Shown in pieces: positions 43,242-51,666 of a DNA stretch of 64,000 nucleotides; positions within the stretch are counted from its first letter, which is position 1; every line of letters starts with the position of its first letter. The notes beneath the pieces are model-generated. The model did not search any database. It saw nothing but the letters and a program-made list of their open reading frames with translations, and was not told the DNA's origin. The DNA comes from Brucella sp. 21LCYQ03 (GTDB taxonomy: Bacteria; Pseudomonadota; Alphaproteobacteria; Rhizobiales; Rhizobiaceae), in contig NZ_JAMJWE010000005.1 in NCBI RefSeq assembly GCF_023554105.1, positions 1 to 64,000 on the forward strand, read 5' to 3'. The position numbers were made by a program, and so were the translations under genes.

Positions 43242-45749
43242 ATGATGAACCTCACCGAATATCGCCGCACCTCCGCTCGGCTTTCCGACTATCTGCCATG
43301 GGCAGCCCTGGTCGGTCCCGGCATTGTGCTGAACAAGGATAGCAGCTTCCAGAGGACAGCGAAGTTTCGGGGGCCGGATCTGGATTCTGCTGTCGCCGCC
43401 GAACTGGTCGCTGTCGCCGGTCGCATCAACAACGCCGTGCGGCGTCTTGGTTCCGGCTGGTCGATCTTCGTCGAAGCACAACGCTCCGAGGCTGCGACCT
43501 ATCCCGACAGCCGTTTTCCAGATGCAGCCTCTGCACTGGTCGATGCCGAGCGCAAGGCCGGTTTCGAGGAAGCTGGCACGCATTTCGTGTCCGGCTATTT
43601 CCTGACCTTCCTCTGGCTGCCACCTGCCGAAGATGCCGCCCGCGCAGAAACATGGCTTTACGAGGGGCGCGAACAATCCGGCGTCAATCCGCATGAGCTG
43701 CTGCGCGGCTTCATCGACCGAACCGACCGCGTGCTGGCGTTGCTCGACGGCTTCATGCCGGAATGCCGCTGGCTGGATGATGGTGGCACGCTGACCTATC
43801 TGCATGCCACGATCTCGACCAACCGTCATCGCGTCCGCGTACCCGAAGTGCCCATGCACCTCGATGCGCTGCTGGCCGACCAGCCCCTGACCGGCGGACT
43901 GGAGCCGCGTCTGGGCGATCAGCATCTGCGCATCCTGACCATCATCGGCTTCCCGACCGCGACCACGCCAGGCCTGCTCGATGAGATGAACCGGCTCGCG
44001 TTCCCGTATCGTTGGTCCACCCGCGCCATCCTGATGGACAAGACGGACGCAGTGAGGCTCCTCACCAAAATCCGCCGCCAGTGGTTCGCCAAGCGGAAGA
44101 GCATCGCCGCGATCCTCAAGGAGGTGATGACCAACGAACAATCGGCGCTGGTGGACACCGATGCGTCCAACAAGGCACTCGATGCCGACATGGCCCTGCA
44201 GGAACTCGGCGCTGACGTCGCGGGCATGGCCTATGTCACGGCCACCGTCACTGTCTGGGACGCCGATCCGCGGATCGCGGACGAGAAGCTACGCCTGGTC
44301 GAGAAGATCATTCAAGGCCGTGACTTCACGGCCATGCCCGAAACCGTCAATGCCGTCGATGCCTGGCTCGGCTCGATCCCCGGACATGCTTACGCCAATG
44401 TTCGGCAGCCGCCGATCTCGACGCTCAACCTTGCCCACATAATCCCGCTATCGGCCGTGTGGGCGGGGCCGGAACGGAACGAACACCTCGGAGCGCCCCC
44501 CTTGCTGTACGGCAAGACCGAAGGTTCGACGCCGTTCCGGCTTTCCCTTCATGTCGGCGACGTGGGCCATACCCTCGTCGTCGGCCCGACCGGCGCGGGC
44601 AAGTCGGTGCTGCTGGCGCTGATGGCACTGCAATTCCGCCGCTATGAACGCAGTCAGATATTCGCCTTCGATTTCGGGGGATCGATCCGGGCATCCGCGC
44701 TCGCCATGGGTGGCGACTGGCATGACCTCGGCGGCGGATTGACCGAGGGATCGGAGGTTTCCGTCTCCTTGCAACCGCTTGCGCGAATTGATGACGCTTA
44801 TGAGCGGTCATGGGCCGCTGACTGGATCGCTGCAATCCTGATGCGTGAAGGCATGACCATCACGCCGGAGGTGAAAGAGCATATCTGGACAGCGCTGACC
44901 TCGTTGGCATCTGCCCTCGTCGGCGAGCGCACCATCACTGGCCTTGCTGTCCTGCTGCAATCCAATGATTTGAAACAGGCGCTCCGACCCTATTGCATCG
45001 GCGGCGCCTACGGCCGGTTGCTTGATGCCGAGGCCGAACATCTTGGCCACGCCGATGTGCAAGCCTTCGAGATCGAGGGACTGGTGGGCACGGGCGCTGC
45101 ACCGGCTGTTCTGGCTTATCTGTTTCATCGGATCGGCGACCGGCTCGACGGTCGGCCAACAATGCTCATCATAGACGAAGGCTGGCTGGCGCTGGATGAC
45201 GAGGGGTTCGCCAATCAGCTCCGCGAATGGCTGAAGACGCTTCGCAAGAAAAACGCTTCCGTCATCTTCGCCACGCAGTCGCTCTCGGACATTGACGGCA
45301 GCAATATCGCACCTGCTATCATCGAAAGCTGCCCGACACGGCTGCTTCTGCCGAACGAACGGGCCATCGAGCCGCAGATCACCGCGATCTATCGCCGTTT
45401 CGGCCTCAATGATCGGCAGATCGAGATCCTCGCACGGGCAACGCCCAAGCGGGATTATTACTGCCAGTCGCGCCGAGGCAATCGTCTGTTCGAGCTTGGC
45501 CTCAGCGAAGTCGGCCTCGCGCTCTGCGCCGCGTCATCCAAAACCGATCAGACCCGCATCACCGATCTTGTCGCCGAGCATGGGCAGGAGGGCTTCCTCG
45601 CCGCCTGGCTGCGCGATCGCGGCGTCGAATGGGCGGCCGACCTGATCCCGAACCTTACCAATCTTGTCGAACGGACAGAGCCCGCTCGGTCGGTCGCGCC
45701 AGATCAAATCCATCCAGATGACAGTCAAGAAAAGGAGACCCTGCCATGA
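43242..45749 (+). CDS. trbE: TrbE, VirB4-like ATPase
   Basis: This 835-residue protein is the large transfer ATPase. It starts MMNLTEYRRTSARLSDYLPW; Walker A VVGPTGAGKSVLLAL is near residue 446-460 and Walker B MLIIDEGWLALDD near 639-651. ATG 43242 has GAGG upstream (ATG 43245 is also possible). A much longer in-frame extension overlaps trbD and is not real. The stop overlaps the trbJ start by four bases. Confidence 0.93.
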   Translation: MMNLTEYRRTSARLSDYLPWAALVGPGIVLNKDSSFQRTAKFRGPDLDSAVAAELVAVAGRINNAVRRLGSGWSIFVEAQRSEAATYPDSRFPDAASALVDAERKAGFEEAGTHFVSGYFLTFLWLPPAEDAARAETWLYEGREQSGVNPHELLRGFIDRTDRVLALLDGFMPECRWLDDGGTLTYLHATISTNRHRVRVPEVPMHLDALLADQPLTGGLEPRLGDQHLRILTIIGFPTATTPGLLDEMNRLAFPYRWSTRAILMDKTDAVRLLTKIRRQWFAKRKSIAAILKEVMTNEQSALVDTDASNKALDADMALQELGADVAGMAYVTATVTVWDADPRIADEKLRLVEKIIQGRDFTAMPETVNAVDAWLGSIPGHAYANVRQPPISTLNLAHIIPLSAVWAGPERNEHLGAPPLLYGKTEGSTPFRLSLHVGDVGHTLVVGPTGAGKSVLLALMALQFRRYERSQIFAFDFGGSIRASALAMGGDWHDLGGGLTEGSEVSVSLQPLARIDDAYERSWAADWIAAILMREGMTITPEVKEHIWTALTSLASALVGERTITGLAVLLQSNDLKQALRPYCIGGAYGRLLDAEAEHLGHADVQAFEIEGLVGTGAAPAVLAYLFHRIGDRLDGRPTMLIIDEGWLALDDEGFANQLREWLKTLRKKNASVIFATQSLSDIDGSNIAPAIIESCPTRLLLPNERAIEPQITAIYRRFGLNDRQIEILARATPKRDYYCQSRRGNRLFELGLSEVGLALCAASSKTDQTRITDLVAEHGQEGFLAAWLRDRGVEWAADLIPNLTNLVERTEPARSVAPDQIHPDDSQEKETLP

Positions 45750-46528
45750 TCCGTATCCCCATTTCGCGTTTTGTCAGTGCATCCATGCTGGCATTGAGTT
45801 TCGCCATGCCGGTTGCCATGTCACCAATCCTGACAAGCCCGGCTCACGCTTTTGGCTTTGGCCGTATCGTCTATGACCCGACCAACTACGCGCAGAACCT
45901 GCTCACGGCCGCACGCACGCTGGAGCAGATCAACCACCAGATCACCTCGCTTCAGAACGAAGCGCAGATGCTCATCAATCAGGCGCGCAACCTCACCAGC
46001 CTGCCATATTCCTCACTTCAGACCTTGCAGCAGAATGTGCAGCGCACGCAGCAGCTTCTGGCCCAGGCACAAAACATCGCTTTCGACGTGCAGAACGTCG
46101 ATCAGATGTTCCAACAGAAATACGGCAATGTCTCGCTCTCTGCCACCGATACCCAGCTGGTCGCCGACGCGCGGTCGCGCTGGCAAAACACGGTTGGCGG
46201 CTTGCAGGATGCTATGCGCGTGCAGGCCGGCGTTGTCGGCAATATAGACACCAATCGCGCCGAGATGTCCGCCTTGGTCGGGCAGAGCCAGAATGCCACT
46301 GGCGCATTGCAGGCAACGCAGGCGGGCAATCAGCTTCTCGCCCTCCAGTCGCAGCAGCTTTCCGACCTGATCGCGCTGATGTCGGCCAATGGCCGCTCGG
46401 AGGCGCTGATCGAGGCCGAGCGCGCCACCGCCGCCGAACAGGGCCGTGTCCAGCGCGAGCGCTTCCTGACGCCGGGATCGGGCTACCAGCCCGGCAATGC
46501 GCGGATGTTCGGCAACGGCAACAACTGA
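45746..46528 (+). CDS. trbJ: TrbJ, VirB5-like
   Basis: The 260-residue secreted protein has a signal peptide (about 1-36, ending AHA) and a long Gln-rich helical region (NQARNLTSLPYSSLQ, QAGNQLLALQSQQLSDLIAL). It is the VirB5-like minor pilus component in P-type systems. Ribosome site AAGGAGA overlaps the end of trbE. The QNATGALQ to MSANG part recurs in the remnant at 51458-51563. Confidence 0.92.
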   Translation: MIRIPISRFVSASMLALSFAMPVAMSPILTSPAHAFGFGRIVYDPTNYAQNLLTAARTLEQINHQITSLQNEAQMLINQARNLTSLPYSSLQTLQQNVQRTQQLLAQAQNIAFDVQNVDQMFQQKYGNVSLSATDTQLVADARSRWQNTVGGLQDAMRVQAGVVGNIDTNRAEMSALVGQSQNATGALQATQAGNQLLALQSQQLSDLIALMSANGRSEALIEAERATAAEQGRVQRERFLTPGSGYQPGNARMFGNGNN

Positions 46529-46548
46529 CCGAACAGGAGGGGCGCGAC

Positions 46549-46836
46549 ATGGACGGCAAGATGCTGGCACGACTGGGCGCGATCATATTCGTTGCCATCA
46601 CTATTACCGCCACGGTGATCGAAATGACCCGCGAGGATGAGCCGGCGCAGTACCGACCGGCTCCATCGCTACAGCCCTCTGCCGATCCGCTGCGCCAGAA
46701 CCTGCGCCGTTGCCAGCAGTTAGGCGAGGCCGCCGTGAGTGATCCCGGTTGCCTCGCCAGCTGGGCCGAGAACCGCGACCGCTTTCTCGGCCGGACGCCG
46801 GTGCCCGCCGCCCCGCATCAGAACGGGGGAGAGTGA
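46549..46836 (+). CDS. trbK: TrbK-like putative entry exclusion protein
   Basis: The 95-residue protein has one N-terminal membrane helix (ARLGAIIFVAITITATVIEM) and a periplasmic part with LRRCQQLGEAAVSDPGCLASW, as in the alternative TrbK family of ICEs. In RP4, TrbK blocks entry of a second copy of the same plasmid; by position (between trbJ and trbL) the same role is expected here, but it is not proven for this variant. AGGAGGGG ribosome site. Confidence 0.85.
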   Translation: MDGKMLARLGAIIFVAITITATVIEMTREDEPAQYRPAPSLQPSADPLRQNLRRCQQLGEAAVSDPGCLASWAENRDRFLGRTPVPAAPHQNGGE

Positions 46837-46839
46837 ACC

Positions 46840-48207
46840 ATGGGTGGCACCGGCGTCATCGACAATTTCCTGAGCGTATTCACCTCCTATATCGACAGTG
46901 GCTTCGGTCTGCTTGGAGGTGAAGTTGCCTTTATCGCCACCACGCTGATCGTCATCGACGTGACGCTGGCGGCGCTGTTCTGGAGCTGGGGCGCAGACGA
47001 CGACATCATCGCCCGGCTGGTCAAGAAAACGCTGTTCGTCGGTGTCTTCGCTTATCTGATCAGCAACTGGAACAATCTCGCTCAGATCATCTTCGACAGC
47101 TTTGCCGGTCTGGGCCTGAAGGGATCAGGCACCGGCTTCTCCGCCGCCGATCTGCTGCGTCCTGGCAAGGTGGCGCAGACCGGCCTTGATGCTGGGCGCC
47201 CGCTGCTCGAATCCATTTCTGACATGATGGGCTACTGGTCGTTCTTCGAGAACTTCATCCAGATCGCATGCCTGATGTTCGCCTGGGTGCTGGTGCTTCT
47301 CGCCTTCTTCATTCTCGCCGTGCAGCTCTTCGTCACGCTGATCGAGTTCAAGTTGACCACGCTGGCCGGTTTTGTGCTGATACCCTTCGGACTATTCGGC
47401 AAGACCGCCTTCATGGCCGAGCGCGTTCTCGGCAATGTCGTTTCCTCTGGCATCAAGGTGCTGGTCCTGGCTGTCATTATCGGTATCGGCTCGACGCTGT
47501 TCAGCCAATTCACCGCAGGCTTCGGTGGCGTAACGCCGACCATCGACGACGCCATGGCGATCGTGCTGGCCGCACTTTCCCTTCTCGGCCTTGGCATATT
47601 CGGTCCCGGCATCGCTTCCGGTCTGGTGTCTGGAGGCCCGCAGCTTGGCGCAGGTGCTGCCGTTGGAACCGGCCTTGCCGCAGGTGGCATGATGCTGGCC
47701 GGAGGTGCCGCCGTTGGCATGGCCGCGAAGGGAGGAGCCGCAGCGCTCTCTGGTGGAGCGGCTGCCGTCCGGGGTGGTGCTACCGCCGCAGGTGCGGCGA
47801 GCGCCGCCTATAGTGTCGGTTCGCTTGGCCAGTCCGGCGCTGCCGGTGTCGCCTCCGGTCTGGGCGGTGTTGCTCGTGCCGCAGGCTCTGCCGCCGCATC
47901 GCCCTTGAAGCGCGCTACTTCCAAAGCCTCCAAAAGCGTCAAGTCCAGCTTTTCCGATGGAGCGCGTGCCGGCTTCGGCGCCACCGGCGGCTCTTCCACG
48001 GCTGGAACAGTCGCAGGTGCCAGCGAGGCCGCGAGCGCCGCCCCATCACCCGCCACACAAGCTGGCAGCTCCCCGGCATGGGCAAAGCAGATGCAGCGCA
48101 AACAGACACTCAGCCACGGCACGTCGATGGCCGCCCATGCCGTGCGCGCTGGCGACAGCCATGGCGGCGGCTCCTCCATCAATCTTTCTGAAAGTGACCG
48201 CTTATGA
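46840..48207 (+). CDS. trbL: TrbL, VirB6-like membrane protein
   Basis: The 455-residue polytopic protein has at least five hydrophobic segments in its first 270 residues (for example VAFIATTLIVIDVTLAALFW and FAWVLVLLAFFILAVQLFV). A Gly/Ala-rich stretch follows (about 265-400) with a Ser-rich tail. It forms the inner-membrane part of the DNA path. The start lies three bases after trbK; the stop overlaps trbF by four. Confidence 0.92.
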   Translation: MGGTGVIDNFLSVFTSYIDSGFGLLGGEVAFIATTLIVIDVTLAALFWSWGADDDIIARLVKKTLFVGVFAYLISNWNNLAQIIFDSFAGLGLKGSGTGFSAADLLRPGKVAQTGLDAGRPLLESISDMMGYWSFFENFIQIACLMFAWVLVLLAFFILAVQLFVTLIEFKLTTLAGFVLIPFGLFGKTAFMAERVLGNVVSSGIKVLVLAVIIGIGSTLFSQFTAGFGGVTPTIDDAMAIVLAALSLLGLGIFGPGIASGLVSGGPQLGAGAAVGTGLAAGGMMLAGGAAVGMAAKGGAAALSGGAAAVRGGATAAGAASAAYSVGSLGQSGAAGVASGLGGVARAAGSAAASPLKRATSKASKSVKSSFSDGARAGFGATGGSSTAGTVAGASEAASAAPSPATQAGSSPAWAKQMQRKQTLSHGTSMAAHAVRAGDSHGGGSSINLSESDRL

Positions 48208-48893
48208 ACATCTTCAAACGTCCATCTGCCCATTACGGCAAATCGCCCGAACCCGAGACGCCCTATCAGAAAGCTGCCCAAGCCTGGGACGAGCGTATCG
48301 GTTCGGCTCGCGTGCAGGCAAAAAACTGGCGCATCATGGCCTTCGGCTCGCTGATCCTCTCGGCCGGTTTCGCATCGGCGCTTGTCTGGCAGTCGGCGCG
48401 CGGGACGGTCGTGCCCTGGGTGGTGCAGGTCGATAATCTCGGCCAGTCACAGGCTGTTGCGCCCGCCGTGGCTGACTATCGCCCGACTGATCCACAGATC
48501 GCGTTCCATCTCGGCCGCTTCATTGAGCAGACACGCTCGATCCCGTCCGACGCCATCATCGTGCGGCAGAACTGGCTGCGCGCCTATGAGTTCACCACGG
48601 ACCGGGGTGCTGCAATCCTCAATGATTATGCCCGTGCCAATGACCCGTTCACCAAGGTCGGCAGGCAGCAGATTGCAGTCGAGGTGTCCAGCGTCATCCG
48701 CGCCTCGAATGACAGCTTCCGTGTCGCCTGGACGGAGCGCCATTACGAAAATGGCCAGCTCTCCACGACCGAACGCTGGACGGCGATCCTGACCATCGTG
48801 ATCCAGACGCCGCGCGATGCTGAACGCCTGCGCGCCAATCCGCTCGGCATCTACGTCAATGCAATTTCATGGTCGCGGGAGATGAGCCAATGA
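48204..48893 (+). CDS. trbF: TrbF, VirB8-like
   Basis: The 229-residue protein has one membrane helix (about 46-65, RIMAFGSLILSAGFASALVW) and a periplasmic VirB8-fold domain with AWTERHYENGQLSTTERW and NPLGIYVNAISWSREM at the end. It is an assembly scaffold. ATGA overlaps on both sides (trbL and trbG). Confidence 0.93.
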   Translation: MNIFKRPSAHYGKSPEPETPYQKAAQAWDERIGSARVQAKNWRIMAFGSLILSAGFASALVWQSARGTVVPWVVQVDNLGQSQAVAPAVADYRPTDPQIAFHLGRFIEQTRSIPSDAIIVRQNWLRAYEFTTDRGAAILNDYARANDPFTKVGRQQIAVEVSSVIRASNDSFRVAWTERHYENGQLSTTERWTAILTIVIQTPRDAERLRANPLGIYVNAISWSREMSQ

Positions 48894-49903
48894 CCCGCAT
48901 GATGGTTCGTAATTCCGACTTGCCGCTTTTCCGTAAACCCGCTTTGGCGGCTTTATTGCTGTCAGCAACCATGCTCGCAGGCTGCGCGACCAACAAAGTG
49001 CCGCAGTTCAGCTATGACGCCGACGTGCCATCGCTTCCTGTCGTACCGACAGCCGTTGCCGATGACCGGCCGAGGCCATTGCACACGCCGCCGGCATGGA
49101 CTGTGGCGCGCGGCGGAACCGCTGCCGGAACACCGACTGGCCGCGTCGAGAACGCCAATGCCGCCGCCCGTGTCGAACCACGCCGGGAAGGCTACTATAA
49201 CGCCATCCAGATCTACCCGTGGTCGGAAGGGGCGCTGTTTCAGGTCTATTCCGCACCGGGGCAGATCACGACAATCGCGCTGGAGCCGGGCGAAAGCCTG
49301 ACCGGCGCGGGGCCGATTGCGGCAGGCGACACCGCCCGATGGATCATTGGTGATACCGAAAGCGGATCGGGTACAAGCCGCCGCGTCCATATCCTCGTCA
49401 AACCGACCCGTGAGGATATTTCCACCAATCTTGTCATCAGCACGGATCGCCGCGTCTATCTCATTGAGCTTCTCGCCCGCGCGGCGCTCTACATGCCCGC
49501 TGTGGCCTGGGCCTATCCCGCGCTACCTGCCGGTCAGCGCCAGAGCGTTCCGGCAGCCCCCATCATCCCTGTCGAGACGGCCCGCAACTATCGTTACGGA
49601 CTGACTGGAGACACGCCACCGTGGCGTCCGATTTCTGTCTTCGACGATGGCCGCCGTGTCTATGTCGTCTTCCCGCGCGGGATCGTGCAGGGCGAGATGC
49701 CGCCGATCTTCGTCATCGGTCCGAACCGCGAAACGCAGATCGTCAATAGCCGCATCCACCAGAACATCCTGATCGTGGATCGCCTGTTCGGTGTTGCCGA
49801 ACTGCGCCTTGGCAGCGGTGATCGCAAGCAGACCGTCAGGATCGTCCGCGTTGAACAAAGGCAGGCGGCCCAGCCCGCAAAGACCGGGGAGAAGCCGTCA
49901 TGA
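48890..49903 (+). CDS. trbG: TrbG, VirB9-like
   Basis: ATG 48890 overlaps the trbF stop. The 337-residue protein has a lipoprotein-type signal (LLLSATMLAGC), a linker, and the VirB9/CagX domain (YNAIQIYPWSEGALFQVYSA, YRYGLTGDTPPWRPISVFDD, VDRLFGVAELRLG). It forms the outer-membrane-associated core with TrbI. The lipobox suggests it may replace a separate VirB7-like lipoprotein; no trbH gene is seen between it and trbI. Confidence 0.92.
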   Translation: MTRMMVRNSDLPLFRKPALAALLLSATMLAGCATNKVPQFSYDADVPSLPVVPTAVADDRPRPLHTPPAWTVARGGTAAGTPTGRVENANAAARVEPRREGYYNAIQIYPWSEGALFQVYSAPGQITTIALEPGESLTGAGPIAAGDTARWIIGDTESGSGTSRRVHILVKPTREDISTNLVISTDRRVYLIELLARAALYMPAVAWAYPALPAGQRQSVPAAPIIPVETARNYRYGLTGDTPPWRPISVFDDGRRVYVVFPRGIVQGEMPPIFVIGPNRETQIVNSRIHQNILIVDRLFGVAELRLGSGDRKQTVRIVRVEQRQAAQPAKTGEKPS

Positions 49904-51039
49904 GCGACGAGACCACCACCAATACGCCTCCTATGCGTCTGCGCGCCGAGCCGCCGCGCGTGACCCGCCTGTCGCGCAAGATGCTGGCCGGCGTCGGCGC
50001 TGTCGCGCTCCTCGGTATTGGGGGGGCATTGATCTATGCGCTCCAGACCCGCGACATGAGTGGAAATGGTGAGGAACTCTATTCAACCGAGAACCGCGCA
50101 ACAGCGGACGGGCTGGCTGGCCTGCCGCGCGATTATACCGGCCCCGTCCTGGGGCCAGCTTTGCCGGGCGACCTCGGAGGTCCGATCCTCGACGCGCAGA
50201 ACAGGGGGCAACCCGTTACGCCGCCCGCTATGGCAATGCCCGCTCGCGATCCTGCTGAAGAGCGCCGTCTCGCCGAGGAAGAGGCCGCACGTCTCAGCAC
50301 CGTATTCTTCCAGTCGGGCCAAAGGACGGCGACGACACCTGGCTCCAATATGCCGGGTCTTGCTGGCCTTGACCTTGGCGGTCAGCCTGCCACACAAGAT
50401 CGCCATACGGTATTTCTGAATGGTCCGGTGGACCGTCAGACCGTCGCCATGGATCGGATCATGGCGCCAGCCTCGCCCTATATCCTTCAGGCAGGAGCCG
50501 TAATCCCGGCAGCGATGATTACCGGCATCCGTTCCGATCTCCCCGGCCAGATCACCGCTCAGGTCACGGAGAATGTCTATGACAGCCCGACGGGCAGCCT
50601 ACTCCTGATCCCGCAGGGAACGCGCATCATCGGACAGTACGATGCCGGTGTGCAGTTCGGCCAGCGCCGTGTGCTGCTGGTCTGGAACCGCCTGATCCTG
50701 CCCAATGGCCGTTCCATCGTGCTGGAGCGCCAGCCGGGTGCTGACGCTTCTGGTTATGCCGGTCTGGAGGACGGCGTCGATTACCACTGGTGGGATTTGA
50801 TGAAAGCAGCGGGCCTGTCCACGCTGCTTGGCATTGGCACGGAACTGACAACCGACGACGAAGATCGCTTGATCCGCGCCATCCGCGCCGGGGCGCAGGA
50901 TACCATCAATCAGGCCGGACAGCAGATCGTCCAGCGCCAGTTGCAGGTCGCGCCAACGCTGACCATCCGGCCGGGCTTCCCGGTCAGGGTCATCGTCACC
51001 CGCGACCTGGTACTCGAACCTTACAGGAACAGACCATGA
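49900..51039 (+). CDS. trbI: TrbI, VirB10-like
   Basis: The 379-residue protein has a short cytoplasmic start, one membrane helix (about 27-47, MLAGVGAVALLGIGGALIYA), a linker region and the C-terminal VirB10 beta domain (YILQAGAVIPAAMITGIRSD, LLIPQGTRIIGQYDAGVQFG, FPVRVIVTRDLVLEPY). It spans both membranes and senses ATP energy in related systems. Overlaps trbG and the next gene by four bases each. Confidence 0.93.
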   Translation: MSDETTTNTPPMRLRAEPPRVTRLSRKMLAGVGAVALLGIGGALIYALQTRDMSGNGEELYSTENRATADGLAGLPRDYTGPVLGPALPGDLGGPILDAQNRGQPVTPPAMAMPARDPAEERRLAEEEAARLSTVFFQSGQRTATTPGSNMPGLAGLDLGGQPATQDRHTVFLNGPVDRQTVAMDRIMAPASPYILQAGAVIPAAMITGIRSDLPGQITAQVTENVYDSPTGSLLLIPQGTRIIGQYDAGVQFGQRRVLLVWNRLILPNGRSIVLERQPGADASGYAGLEDGVDYHWWDLMKAAGLSTLLGIGTELTTDDEDRLIRAIRAGAQDTINQAGQQIVQRQLQVAPTLTIRPGFPVRVIVTRDLVLEPYRNRP

Positions 51040-51293
51040 CAAAGCTGAAACTTGGACCGCTTGTTGAGGACAAACCCGTCAAAGTGACGGTGGAGCTGCC
51101 GGGCGCGCTCCACCGCGATCTGATTGCCTATGCCGAGGTGCTGGCCCGCGAAAGCGGTCAGCCCGCCGCCGACCCCGTCCGGCTGATCGTGCCGATGCTG
51201 GAGCGGTTCATCGCCACGGATCGCGGCTTTGCCAAGGCGCGGCGTGTCCAACAGCACGCCAAGATAGCAAAAGTGAGCAATGATACGCGATGA
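51036..51293 (+). CDS. DUF2274 protein, end of trb operon
   Basis: The 85-residue protein begins MTKLKLGPLVEDKPVKVTVE and has LPGALHRDLIAYAEVLARE, then DPVRLIVPMLERFI, the DUF2274 pattern that usually ends ICE trb operons. It may be an RHH-like DNA-binding regulator, based on fold appearance only. ATGA-type overlap with trbI shows coupling. Confidence 0.88.
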   Translation: MTKLKLGPLVEDKPVKVTVELPGALHRDLIAYAEVLARESGQPAADPVRLIVPMLERFIATDRGFAKARRVQQHAKIAKVSNDTR

Positions 51294-51320
51294 TGACATT
51301 TGCTCGCTGTGTCGGTCCAG

Positions 51321-51359
51321 CAGACAGTTCAGTCAATAGAGGGGAAAGTTGCCAAAATC
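51321..51359 (+). pseudogene. trbC remnant
   Basis: Thirteen codons read QTVQSIEGKVAKI, matching QSILQSIEGPVAKI of the intact TrbC in this element. Before and after them the sequence departs from trbC. It is the first of three adjacent pieces in trb order (C, D, J). Confidence 0.7.
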
Positions 51360-51367
51360 TCCGAGCA

Positions 51368-51448
51368 GTCTGGGCTGCGAAGCGCGATCCGCTCTTTGTC
51401 GAGGTCCGGGGACAGAAACTGTGCATCTGCCGTCATCTGTCGGTGTGA
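51368..51448 (+). pseudogene. trbD 3'-end remnant
   Basis: The reading VWAAKRDPLFVEVRG to HLSV and TGA matches the TrbD C-terminus (WAAKRDPLFVEVGRRH to HMSV and TGA). The start and first two thirds of the gene are missing. Codon-level differences show it descends from a diverged second trb operon, not from a recent duplication. Confidence 0.85.
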
Positions 51449-51457
51449 CTCGGCTTC

Positions 51458-51563
51458 CAGAATACCGCCAACGCGCTGCAAGGCACCTAGGTCGGCAACC
51501 AGCTTCTCGCTTTGCAAAGCCAGCAGCTTTCCAACCTGATCTCGCTTATGTCGGGCAATGGCT
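51458..51563 (+). pseudogene. trbJ internal remnant with stop codon
   Basis: The reading QNTANALQGT, stop, VGNQLLALQSQQLSNLISLM, SGNG matches TrbJ QNATGALQAT to MSANG. The in-frame TAG at 51488-51490 confirms it is dead. The trbE gene that should lie between D and J is absent. Confidence 0.85.
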
Positions 51564-51666
51564 GGGTTGCCCCTTACATGAGGCATTTTGCTATCGGCGG
51601 TTCCGCCGCAAAATCATTGACTCGACTGAAGTTGTAGAGATACTTGTAGTTGTTTCGGGGGGGGCG

